From Rhizobium halophilum (lineage in GTDB: Bacteria; Pseudomonadota; Alphaproteobacteria; Rhizobiales; Rhizobiaceae), in NCBI RefSeq assembly GCF_021648825.1, contig NZ_JAKJHS010000001.1, forward strand, positions 310,001-374,000: a stretch of 64,000 bases of DNA. The letters are read 5' to 3'. Of this stretch, positions 25,649 through 32,937 are shown in pieces. The notes under the pieces are model-generated. The model did not search any database. It had not been told where the DNA came from and worked only from the letters and a program-made list of their open reading frames with translations. The position numbers and the translations under genes are program-made. Positions within the stretch are counted from its first letter, which is position 1. Each line of letters opens with the position of its first letter.

Positions 25649-26572
25649 ATGGCACAGCTTGAGCAACTGGATGGAGTGATCGCGTTCGTTGAAGCCGTAA
25701 GCCTCTCAAGCTTCACGGCGGCGGCAGAAAAGCTCGGGATCACCAAGTCGGCCGTCGGGAAAAGCGTCGCGCGGCTGGAGGCTCGTCTCGGCGTCAAGCT
25801 CCTCCATCGCACAACCCGGCGTCTCACTCTGACGCCGGACGGCGAGGCCTACTATGCAAGCTGCAGACACGCCCTCGAGGAGATTGGGGCAGCGGAATCT
25901 GCCCTGGCGGCCACAAGTCAGGCGCTTACGGGCCGATTGCGGATCGATGCACCAGTTGCCTGGGGACGGCAGTTCCTCCTACCCATCCTGACAGGGATCG
26001 CCAAAAAGCATCCGGGTCTCACATTGTCCTTGTCGCTAGCGGACCGCATTATCGATCCGGTGGAGGAAGGTGTGGATCTCGCGATCCGCTTCGGAGAAAG
26101 CAAGGACACCAGCAACCTCGTCATGCGCAAGCTGACCGAGCAACGGACCTGCATCTTCGCTTCACCGGACTATTTGGCCGTAAGGGGGCACCCCACGACG
26201 ATCGAGGATCTCCAGCATCACGACGGCATCGTAGGTTTCCGAAGGGATATTCCGGCGACCTGGCGGGTGACGGCGCCGAACGGAACGGTGGAGCGCATCC
26301 TCCCGCGCGTCACCCACGAGATCGGGGATGGTGCCGCCATCGTCGACGCGGCCGTCGCAGGGCTTGGCGTGGCTCAGATGCCGATATCGATCGTGGCGGA
26401 TCACATCGCAAACGGACGGCTGGTTCCGCTGCTGGAGGATGCAACGGACGTCAACGTCGGCATCTACGCGGTGTGGCCGGCCAGCCGGCATCTGCTGCCT
26501 AGAGTACGGCATGTCGTCGAGGTGCTGGTCGAGGAAGGCAAACGAGGTGACCTAGGCGCTCCGGGTAAATGA
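25649..26572 (+). CDS. LysR-family transcriptional regulator
   Basis: 307 residues with AAGGGA before the ATG. The helix-turn-helix (FTAAAEKLGITKSAVGKSVARLE) is near residues 21-43, then a LysR substrate domain (GRLRIDAPVAWGRQFLLPIL). Same general subgroup as the LysR at 18603-19520. It is divergent from the 25521-15600 minus-strand block and is the most likely regulator of its first genes (hydrolase, tautomerase, ABM). The inducer is unknown, possibly a phenolic or quinone. Confidence 0.9.
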   Translation: MAQLEQLDGVIAFVEAVSLSSFTAAAEKLGITKSAVGKSVARLEARLGVKLLHRTTRRLTLTPDGEAYYASCRHALEEIGAAESALAATSQALTGRLRIDAPVAWGRQFLLPILTGIAKKHPGLTLSLSLADRIIDPVEEGVDLAIRFGESKDTSNLVMRKLTEQRTCIFASPDYLAVRGHPTTIEDLQHHDGIVGFRRDIPATWRVTAPNGTVERILPRVTHEIGDGAAIVDAAVAGLGVAQMPISIVADHIANGRLVPLLEDATDVNVGIYAVWPASRHLLPRVRHVVEVLVEEGKRGDLGAPGK

Positions 26573-26769
26573 CCGCCCTTCTTAAGAGGCTGCAAACCCT
26601 AACTTCTTGTTGAGCCCGTCATCGGCGGCATAAGCGTCCGTCACCGTTGCTGTTTCGTTAAGGCTGGCCAACCCGCGAATCCTATGGGTTCCGCTAGGAT
26701 TTTACCGATCCGCTTACCGGTGCCGAAAGATCCGATACCCTATGAAGCGTCCCAGAAGGGGACACTCTC

Positions 26770-28728
26770 ATGGCGACGGACATCGACATCAAGGCACAGG
26801 CGCTCTCGTCCGCCCGGACACGGATCCTTGCTCTCCAGGAGCAGATGACGGAGCGCGTCCTGGCAATGGCGGCGGAAGTCGAAAAGCTGATGGACGTCGT
26901 CTCCGCGACGGAGGCGAAGGCTTTCCTCAAGGCGCGATGCAACCTGCCCGCCGTCGAACTGTCGACCTATGTGGGATTCGAGAAGGCCCTGAAGGGAGCG
27001 GAAGAAGTCCTGCGAACCGGGCGAGTATCCTTCCCGGTCGTGAAGGCGCTCGTCGCGGCGGACGCTGACACGCGTGAGGACGTTCTCGCTCGGATCGCGG
27101 CGGGGGCGCAGATCGATACGCGGGACGTCTCTGCCATCAAGAAGCGGCTGCAGGAGTACAAGCTCACGGTGGCGGAAGTCCTCGCTGCCAGGAATCGGAA
27201 GGCCGTCGCGGCCGCGGCACGCAAGCGCGCGAAGGCTTCGGTGACCTCCTTCGAACAGAAGGTGTCCTCGCTCGTCGACGACTTGCAAGCGATCTATCGC
27301 AGGCGGCTGCCGGAATCCGCAGTGGTACGGAACGGCCTCCAGCACCAAGCGGGCGAACTGCTGATTGAGTTCGAATCCATATTCGGAAACGATCACCCTG
27401 CCCTTCCGGACCTGCCACTGAACTCTGCAGGACATCAGGTCGCTGTCGCGTGGCATGCACTGCGGAAGGTGAAGGAGGGCGGTTTCGGCTCCGACCAGAC
27501 CTTCGAACTCCAGGACGGCGACCACGGCCCGAGAATGATCTCCCCCTTGCAGGCACTGACCGGACGGGTTTCTCCTGTGTTTGGGTTACGTAAACGGACG
27601 GGCCTTACGGGCCTTCCTCCTGAGCGATACCGCCTGAAGGCTCTTGAACTATGTGCGGGCGCAGGGGGCATGGCACTAGGACTGGAGCGGGCAGGATTCC
27701 AGCACGTGGCGCTCATCGAGTACGACAAGAACGCGGCGGCCACCCTTCGCAAGAACCGGCCGGACTGGAACGTGGTGCAGGCCGACGTCCGCAAGATCGA
27801 CTTCACCCGGTACCGCAAGCAGGGGATCGACCTTCTCGCGGGCGGTCTCCCGTGCACGCCCTACACTACGGTCGGCGAACGCAAGGGAAGAAAGGACGAG
27901 GACGATCTTCTGATGGAAGGCGTCCGGGCGGTGAAGCAGGCGCAGCCTAAGGCGTTCATCTTCGAGAACGTTGAGGGCCTCCTGCACAGTGCTCATTCGG
28001 ACCACGTGGCGGAGGCCCTTCGAAAGCTGATGAAGGCGGGCTGCCAAACGGAAATCCACCGGATCAACGCGCGGGATTTTGGCGTCGCACAGGACCGGTC
28101 GCGAATCCTGATCGTAGGCGTTCGCAAGGAGTTTGCAGGCGCCTTCAGGATGCCGCCACGGATGCCGGAGATAGCGACGAACATCGGTGACGCACTGGCG
28201 GACCTGATGAGCGCGAACGGGTGGTCGGGCGCTCGAGCCTGGGTTCAAACGATGCGCGAGCAGCCTTTCCATGACCGGTTCGGAAACCTTGTCCAGAAGG
28301 GAGCGCTGTCGGCCACCATGCGCGGGCGGCAGGGGGTCGGTCGAGAAAAGGAAGACGCCCGCTGGAAGAGGAACGGGTTCACATATGCCCCGATCCCGAA
28401 GTCGGCGCCGACGGACGAGGATGCTGCGAAGGAAGGATTCGTGCCAGGCCTGACGCTTCCGATGCGAGCGAGGCTGCAGGATTTCCCGGACCAGTGGAAA
28501 TTCGTCGGCGGCGTCGGAAGCGTTGCACAGCAGATCGAAAATGCGGTTCCGGTGCGGGTAGCACAGGCGGTGGGGTTGGCGATGTTTTCGGCGCTACGGG
28601 GGATGCAGTTCGATCTGGTGGCCCTGCTTCGCAGGCCAGGGTCAGGAATGGTCGGTCAACTGATTATCCAACCGCCCTCCCTTGCGATCGATGCCGAGTC
28701 TACAAAAGCCATGGCACCAGTAGTCTAA
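26770..28728 (+). CDS. C5 cytosine DNA methyltransferase with N-terminal extension
   Basis: 652 residues. Catalytic motifs are in canonical order: motif I ALELCAGAGGMALGLERAGF (about 293-312), motif IV GGLPCTPYT (about 360-368) with the catalytic Cys, motif VI FENVEG (about 398), motif VIII QDRSRILIVG (about 440), and motifs IX/X RLQDFPDQW and QQIENAVPV (about 565-590). The usual Gln after the PC is Thr here. Residues 1-285 form a helical, Lys/Ala-rich extension without a recognised domain. No restriction endonuclease or vsr gene adjoins it, so it looks like an orphan methylase that modifies host DNA or protects the element. Recognition sequence unknown. Confidence 0.9.
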   Translation: MATDIDIKAQALSSARTRILALQEQMTERVLAMAAEVEKLMDVVSATEAKAFLKARCNLPAVELSTYVGFEKALKGAEEVLRTGRVSFPVVKALVAADADTREDVLARIAAGAQIDTRDVSAIKKRLQEYKLTVAEVLAARNRKAVAAAARKRAKASVTSFEQKVSSLVDDLQAIYRRRLPESAVVRNGLQHQAGELLIEFESIFGNDHPALPDLPLNSAGHQVAVAWHALRKVKEGGFGSDQTFELQDGDHGPRMISPLQALTGRVSPVFGLRKRTGLTGLPPERYRLKALELCAGAGGMALGLERAGFQHVALIEYDKNAAATLRKNRPDWNVVQADVRKIDFTRYRKQGIDLLAGGLPCTPYTTVGERKGRKDEDDLLMEGVRAVKQAQPKAFIFENVEGLLHSAHSDHVAEALRKLMKAGCQTEIHRINARDFGVAQDRSRILIVGVRKEFAGAFRMPPRMPEIATNIGDALADLMSANGWSGARAWVQTMREQPFHDRFGNLVQKGALSATMRGRQGVGREKEDARWKRNGFTYAPIPKSAPTDEDAAKEGFVPGLTLPMRARLQDFPDQWKFVGGVGSVAQQIENAVPVRVAQAVGLAMFSALRGMQFDLVALLRRPGSGMVGQLIIQPPSLAIDAESTKAMAPVV

Positions 28729-28788
28729 GGGAAAAGGAGGTAGTCTCTAGAAAGAGTTCTACGACCGCCACTTCCAAGAATCCTCCTA

Positions 28789-28819
28789 TTGACCCTCCCA
28801 TGGTGGGAAGGACCACCTT
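28789..28819 (+). promoter_or_regulatory. CueR-like operator/promoter before the HMA protein
   Basis: TTGACC at 28789-28794 is followed by the dyad CTCCCATGGTGGGAAGGAC in a 19-bp interval. Read on the other strand the core is CCTTCCCACCATGGGAGG, close to the CCTTCC-GGAAGG boxes of CueR-type MerR proteins. The -10 box (CACCTT) is poor, which is common in activated MerR promoters. It lies about 30 nt before the HMA-protein start. Confidence 0.45.
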
Positions 28820-28847
28820 CTCTCTGTCACATCGACAGGAGCATGAA

Positions 28848-29057
28848 ATGTATCAATTCGAAGTACCCAAAATGGCGTGCGGACACTGTGCCGGGGCGGT
28901 CAAGAATGTCATCAAAAGGGTGGACTCAGCGGCATCGACCGAGTTCGACCTGTCCAACAGAAAAGTGACGGTGGGGACTTCGGTTTCGCCGGAGGCGGTA
29001 GTGGCCGCGCTGACGTCAGCAGGCTATCCGGCGACGTTCCGGGAGCTGTTGGCCTAA
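28848..29057 (+). CDS. CopZ-like heavy-metal-associated (HMA) protein
   Basis: 69 residues, ATG preceded by AGGAG. Upstream in-frame sequence is shadow of the methyltransferase gene. A single HMA ferredoxin fold with the metal motif MACGHCAG (Cys11 and Cys14, reading M-x-C-x-x-C). This is a soluble copper(I) chaperone by family. Normally it delivers copper to a CopA-type ATPase, but none is encoded in the window, so it may act as a buffer or serve a distant partner. Confidence 0.88.
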   Translation: MYQFEVPKMACGHCAGAVKNVIKRVDSAASTEFDLSNRKVTVGTSVSPEAVVAALTSAGYPATFRELLA

Positions 29058-29096
29058 TTCAGCCATCTCGGCAGTCGTAGGTGAAGGAGAACGGCT

Positions 29097-29633
29097 CTAC
29101 GGCGTCGGCTGCCGGAACCGCTGGTGACAGGAGGTGCATGTTTGGAGCATCATGTGGAACGCGTGTTCGGCAGGAACCGCGGCCGCGTCGCGAGACGCGT
29201 CCGCCCTGCGCCCGAAAGGGCTGCCCAGGAGCATGCTCCCCCTCATCCTGGTGTCCGATCCAAGTTGGCGAGGGTTGTGATCCGCCGCCACGCCGAGGGC
29301 TGACGCATAAATTTCAAGGTCCATGGCAAGCCGGCCGAACTCCGCCGCGGATGCCGCAATGGCTTCGGTTTCGGCTTTTGAATCCCCTGTTGGCGGCTCG
29401 TTTAGGAAGCTCTTTACAAGCCGGTCCCCTGAGCGGATCCGGATTGCTTCGGCAGCCGCTTTGAACTCCTCCTGGCTGTAAGGCCGCCGACCGCTGAAAA
29501 GTTCTTCGATAACCTTGGACGCGTCCGCCATTGACTTCATGTCAAGCTGACGCTCCCAGGCAGGGGCAGCCATCGCTGCTAGTCCTGCAAAAAGCAGGCC
29601 GGCAGTAGACACGATTGTTCTTGGCATTCTCAT
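29097..29633 (-). CDS. Cytochrome c'-type haem protein
   Basis: 178 residues from the ATG at 29633 (GGAGG upstream); 29627 is an alternative. A signal peptide (MRMPRTIVSTAGLLFAGLAAMAAPA) precedes a four-helix bundle. The haem site CTSCH lies near the C-terminus, the class II cytochrome c (c') arrangement. Such proteins bind NO or take part in periplasmic redox chemistry and are often found with copper-resistance genes. It heads the leftmost end of the minus-strand copper genes. Confidence 0.84.
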   Translation of the reverse strand: MRMPRTIVSTAGLLFAGLAAMAAPAWERQLDMKSMADASKVIEELFSGRRPYSQEEFKAAAEAIRIRSGDRLVKSFLNEPPTGDSKAETEAIAASAAEFGRLAMDLEIYASALGVAADHNPRQLGSDTRMRGSMLLGSPFGRRADASRDAAAVPAEHAFHMMLQTCTSCHQRFRQPTP

Positions 29634-29708
29634 CTTGGGGAGGCCTCCAGAGAAGGTATCGTGCCGGGCGGCGGGGCCGACCACCGACGCCCGTTCCGCC
29701 CGTCCGTC

Positions 29709-30213
29709 CTAGCGCGCGCACTCGATATATCCGCGGTATCCGATTCGTAGTTGATGTCCGATTTTGAAGATCATCTCCGCCTCCACGGGTCCGAACCTCG
29801 GGTCTCCTTCGGGGCTTCGTCGAAAGCCTCACTGGAGGATCCTCTGCGGTGACGCTACCCTCAGAGACGGCTGCCCTCAACTCGAGCATCTTTCCGTTCA
29901 GGTTCATCGCCGCCGTGGTCGGTCCGTCGTCCGCACCCACAGCAAGCACAGGTTTTCCGGCTTTCGTATACCGGAAGGTGCACGCCGGAGAACTCCAAGC
30001 ACCATCGCATCTCCGCACCCACCATGGTGGCGGGATCGAGCGACGGCACATCGGCGCCTGACACGGCGTCGCCGGCGGCAACTACCGGTGCCGGTCTGCG
30101 GTCCTTGGATTGTTGACCACATCGACCGGCTCGGCGCTCTCTCCACATCCGGCAAGAACAGCGGGAGCCGCCAAGGCGACTACCTTGATGGTCATAGACA
30201 GCGTCCTGGTCAT
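29709..30213 (-). pseudogene. Frameshifted lipoprotein gene of the copper cluster
   Basis: The frame opens well: GGAGGAG ribosome site, ATG at 30213 overlapping the previous stop, signal and lipobox VVALAAPAVLAGC. It then hits a stop after 33 codons. Coherent protein continues in other frames: APVVAAGDAVSGADVPSLD, then CTFRYTKAGKPVLAVGADDG and MNLNGKMLEL, then DEAPKETRGSDP, then EMIFKIGHQLRIGYRGY ending at a TAG at 29709. At least four small indels (near 30110, 30015, 29845 and 29782) are needed to join them. The ancestral product was a secreted lipoprotein of about 168 residues, function unknown. Confidence 0.72.
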
Positions 30214-30667
30214 CAGTCCCGCTCCTCCAGATCATTGATGAGATACTTCATCTCGGCAATCTCCCGCTCCTGCGCCTCAATGATCTCGTCAGCCAGCTTG
30301 CGCACGCGTGGGTCCGTTAGCGAGCGCGTTCGCTGGTCATGATGGCGATGGAGTGGTGAGGTATCATGGCGCTCATGTAGTCGCCATCGTCGACCGTCGC
30401 CTGCCCTCGGACAAGCCACAGGGACAGGGCGAAGACGGCGACGGAGCCCCCGAAGATGGCCATGTTTAACATTCTGTTCTTGTACATGCCCAGCATGAAG
30501 GCCAACATGATGACCGACATCGTCGCTCCCATCACTAGAGCCATCCACGCTCGGGTCTCGCTCCAGAACACGTGCTCGAGAGCGTAGGTGTTGAGGTATA
30601 TCAGTCCGTACATCACCACCGTCGAGGTCGCGATCATGGCGGCGAAGCGCCAATAGGACATTCCCAT
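30213..30667 (-). pseudogene. DUF305 membrane protein, one-base frameshift
   Basis: Start at the ATG 30667 with GGAGA upstream (MGMSYWRFAAMIA). Three membrane segments are followed by the DUF305 motif MSAMIPHHSIAIMTSERAR. The frame then stops at 30317, but the next frame continues exactly with LTDPRVRKLADEIIEAQERE and ends LINDLEERD at 30213. Restoring one base near 30320 gives a 151-residue protein. DUF305 proteins are linked to copper and other metal stress. It may still work if the shift is a sequencing error. Confidence 0.82.
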
Positions 30668-30870
30668 TGTGTCGTCTCCTGCTTTTGGGATGAGCTACTG
30701 CCCGGCCCGCGGCCGCCCTCCCGTCGCCAATAAAGGCATGACTGCTGGAGCATCGCTGCCGGAGCCGGTTCAGGACATCGGTAATGTTTCAGATGTTCTC
30801 GACGCCGTGGCCTGCGCCGAAGAAAGACACGCGGCAGGGCGAGACGTGTTCCGCCTCCCCTGCCAACGTA

Positions 30871-31203
30871 TCAGGCGGCCATTTTCCGGCAGCTTTCGGC
30901 GCACCTGCGGCAGGCATCCACGCAGGCCTGCATGTCTCCGACACGCTCGCAGTCATCCGCGCACTGACTGCAGATCTCCGCGCACTCGCGGCACGTGTGC
31001 CTGTGGTGTTCGGTGCCGATCAGCATGAAGTGGGCAGACGTCCTGCAGATCTCCGCGCAAGCCATCATGAGCTTGAAGTGCGCCGGCTCGGTGTGTTTAC
31101 CACCCATCTCCAGGCAGTGCCCCATCGCGGACGACAGGCATTCAGTGTAGCAGGCCAGGCAGTCGTCGATGCAGGCCTTCATTTCTGGTGAAACTTGATG
31201 CAT
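30871..31203 (-). CDS. Four-helix-bundle copper-storage-type protein (DUF326)
   Basis: 110 residues with AGGAGG before the ATG. Thirteen or so cysteines are spaced along amphipathic helices (CIDDCLACYTECL, CAEICRTSAHF, CRECAEICSQCADDC, CVDACRRCAESC), the DUF326/Csp pattern in which Cys residues line a four-helix bundle and bind many Cu(I) ions. No export signal is visible, so it is a cytosolic Csp-like protein. Neighbours on both sides are DUF305 proteins. The 200 nt downstream (30668-30870) holds nothing recognisable. Confidence 0.9.
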   Translation of the reverse strand: MHQVSPEMKACIDDCLACYTECLSSAMGHCLEMGGKHTEPAHFKLMMACAEICRTSAHFMLIGTEHHRHTCRECAEICSQCADDCERVGDMQACVDACRRCAESCRKMAA

Positions 31204-31215
31204 GTCCTCGACCTC

Positions 31216-31635
31216 CTACTTTACTTCCTGCTCGACCCAGTCGGACATCTCCTGGATGTCCTTGATCTGGCGGTCGATCATCTTCTGGGCAGTTTCCTTG
31301 GCATAGTCGTTGTCGCCGTGCTCGAGCTCTACGCGCGCCATGGCGATAGAGCCCATGTGGTGGGCAATCATTCCGCAGATGAAGGCGACGTCGGCGTCGT
31401 CCTTCATAATGCCGTGCATCATGTTTGGCATCATCTTCTTCATGCCCTCCATGTACCCGTGCTGGTAGTCCGTCATGTTCGCGGACGGCATCATTTCATC
31501 CATGGCGGCGGTACCGCCTGCCGAGATGTCCGATCTGCACTTTTCGGGGAACTCCACCTGCTGCGCGGCAGCATGGGTGGCAGGGCCGACCAAGGCCAAC
31601 GCGGCGGCGGCCGCGGTTTTGGCGAACGTATTCAT
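31216..31635 (-). CDS. Exported DUF305 protein
   Basis: 139 residues with a signal peptide (AAAAALALVGPATHAAAQQ). The DUF305 core carries paired His/Met metal-ligand candidates: MKKMMPNMMHGIM, FICGMIAHHMGSIAMA and KMIDRQ. Family members are periplasmic and found in copper and mercury clusters. It lies 12 nt before the DUF326 gene on the same strand, so the two form an operon with the frameshifted DUF305 gene further on. Confidence 0.87.
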   Translation of the reverse strand: MNTFAKTAAAAALALVGPATHAAAQQVEFPEKCRSDISAGGTAAMDEMMPSANMTDYQHGYMEGMKKMMPNMMHGIMKDDADVAFICGMIAHHMGSIAMARVELEHGDNDYAKETAQKMIDRQIKDIQEMSDWVEQEVK

Positions 31636-31671
31636 TCATCTATCCTCTTGTTGATGCGGGCGATTACCTGT

Positions 31672-31992
31672 TCACGCGTCTGCACATCGAGGAGGAGGAT
31701 CGATCGCCCTGATCAGGAGGAGAGGCTGCTCCGCACACTTGTATGCCCGATGGACGGAGGGGACAGCCGCCGGAGCGCTCATGATCGGCAGCTCAGGCAT
31801 GAGCGGACAACAGTGCGTCGTGCCGCAGCATTGTCTGGCGGCAGTATCTTTATCGGCGTGATGTGAATCCGCTTGCAACTGATGGCACTTGGATGCGGCT
31901 GCGCCGGCAGGTGTTATGTCCGCGAAGGTAGCCATCGCCGCCACGATGGCGACAAGGGTCAAGACCGTCCTCATGTACCTGGCAAAAACCAT
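31672..31992 (-). CDS. Small exported Cys/His-rich protein
   Basis: 106 residues from the ATG at 31992 (GGAGAG upstream). A membrane or export segment (TVLTLVAIVAAMATFADITPAGA) is followed by Cys/His-rich mature sequence (KCHQLQADSHHADKD, RQCCGTTHCC). The C-terminus ends IDPPPRCADA. No family name is recognised. Similar small Cys/His proteins accompany multicopper-oxidase clusters, so periplasmic copper binding is a reasonable guess. It is divergent from another protein of this type at 32228. Confidence 0.65.
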   Translation of the reverse strand: MVFARYMRTVLTLVAIVAAMATFADITPAGAAASKCHQLQADSHHADKDTAARQCCGTTHCCPLMPELPIMSAPAAVPSVHRAYKCAEQPLLLIRAIDPPPRCADA

Positions 31993-32101
31993 TTCGCTCT
32001 CCGGCAGCAGTCGGGAAACAGCGCGTCTCCCGGAAAGTTCCATTTTGCTCTCGAGCAGGCGCGCGCCTCCGACTGAATGACGAAGAAAAAAAGCGCTTCA
32101 C

Positions 32102-32116
32102 CTTCCATAGAGGAAG
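32102..32116. promoter_or_regulatory. CTTCC-N5-GGAAG dyad between divergent copper genes
   Basis: A perfect dyad CTTCCATAGAGGAAG lies in the 235-nt divergent gap between the genes at 31992 (minus) and 32228 (plus). Its half-sites equal the CueR-type core (CTTCC/GGAAG). Matching -35/-10 boxes with a 19-20 bp spacer are not convincing on either strand, so this is a candidate operator only. Confidence 0.35.
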
Positions 32117-32227
32117 CCCTTACCTCGACTTCGCGGCAAGCTCCTGACAAGCTCACTGCGTCACACTTAGTTTCGCCGCACGAATCGGCGATTGAACAGC
32201 TACGGGACCAATGGTAGTCCCAGGAGT

Positions 32228-32632
32228 ATGAGCAGGGTGCTACGCGACCTGGCGAACAGGATCATGGTTGTCTTTCGTCTGGCGGTCGTCGTGTCGCTGG
32301 CCAGCTACACCATGCCCAACGCCAATGCCGCCATGCACGGCTCCGCCTATCCGGATGCGACCATCTCCATCGAAGCCGGACATCATGGCGAGGCCCACTC
32401 CCACGGTGCGAAAGTGCTCGACGCGGACGCCGGTCATAACGGCGATGGCGGCGACGCCGGCAAGACGGCCAAGGATAACTGCTGCCAGGACTTCTGCTTT
32501 AGCATCGCCCTGCCTTCTCCTTGCCAGACGTCCGTAATGGCAAGAGCATCCACGGTCTTTGGCGCGCTGGACGATTCGCGCGTCCACGGCACGCGGCCGA
32601 GCCTTCACAGGCCTCCTAACATCCGAGTCTGA
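32228..32632 (+). CDS. Exported His-rich protein, copper cluster
   Basis: 134 residues from the ATG at 32228; another ATG at 32264 gives a tighter signal peptide. The signal (VFRLAVVVSLASYTMPNANAA) is followed by His-rich sequence (EAGHHGEAHSHGAKV, DAGHNGDGG), a Cys motif (DNCCQDFC) and the end LHRPPNIRV. Unrecognised family. It is the first gene of the plus-strand unit leading to TolC and the multicopper oxidase, so metal binding in the periplasm is inferred. Confidence 0.65.
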   Translation: MSRVLRDLANRIMVVFRLAVVVSLASYTMPNANAAMHGSAYPDATISIEAGHHGEAHSHGAKVLDADAGHNGDGGDAGKTAKDNCCQDFCFSIALPSPCQTSVMARASTVFGALDDSRVHGTRPSLHRPPNIRV

Positions 32633-32715
32633 GCACCCGCTCAGGCGGGTCTTGCCGCGTGTACACGTCCGCGATGACGTGAGCGTGTTCGCGACCTCAT
32701 ACTCGGAACTCCAAA

Positions 32716-32937
32716 ATGAAATCATCGTTTCTGGTGGCCGCACTGCCGCTCGTCGTGAGCGGCTGCGCCTCCACCCTCCCGGAAGTCGTCGACTCTGCCG
32801 GCCATCCCGACTCCGCCTATGCTGCCCCCGTGCGCTACGAAGGCGCCATAGGAAGCTACACCCATCGCATCCCCGTAGATCCGAAGCCGTGGCGCGGGCT
32901 CAACGACGCCCAGGCCCCAAGGCAGGAGGGAACATGA
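32716..32937 (+). CDS. Small lipoprotein preceding TolC
   Basis: 73 residues. The lipobox LPLVVSGCAS places the lipidated Cys at residue 17. The mature part is short and Pro-rich (YTHRIPVDPKPWRGLND) with no family recognised. Its stop overlaps the tolC start (ATGATGA at 32934), so the two are translationally coupled and may work together at the outer membrane. Confidence 0.72.
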   Translation: MKSSFLVAALPLVVSGCASTLPEVVDSAGHPDSAYAAPVRYEGAIGSYTHRIPVDPKPWRGLNDAQAPRQEGT

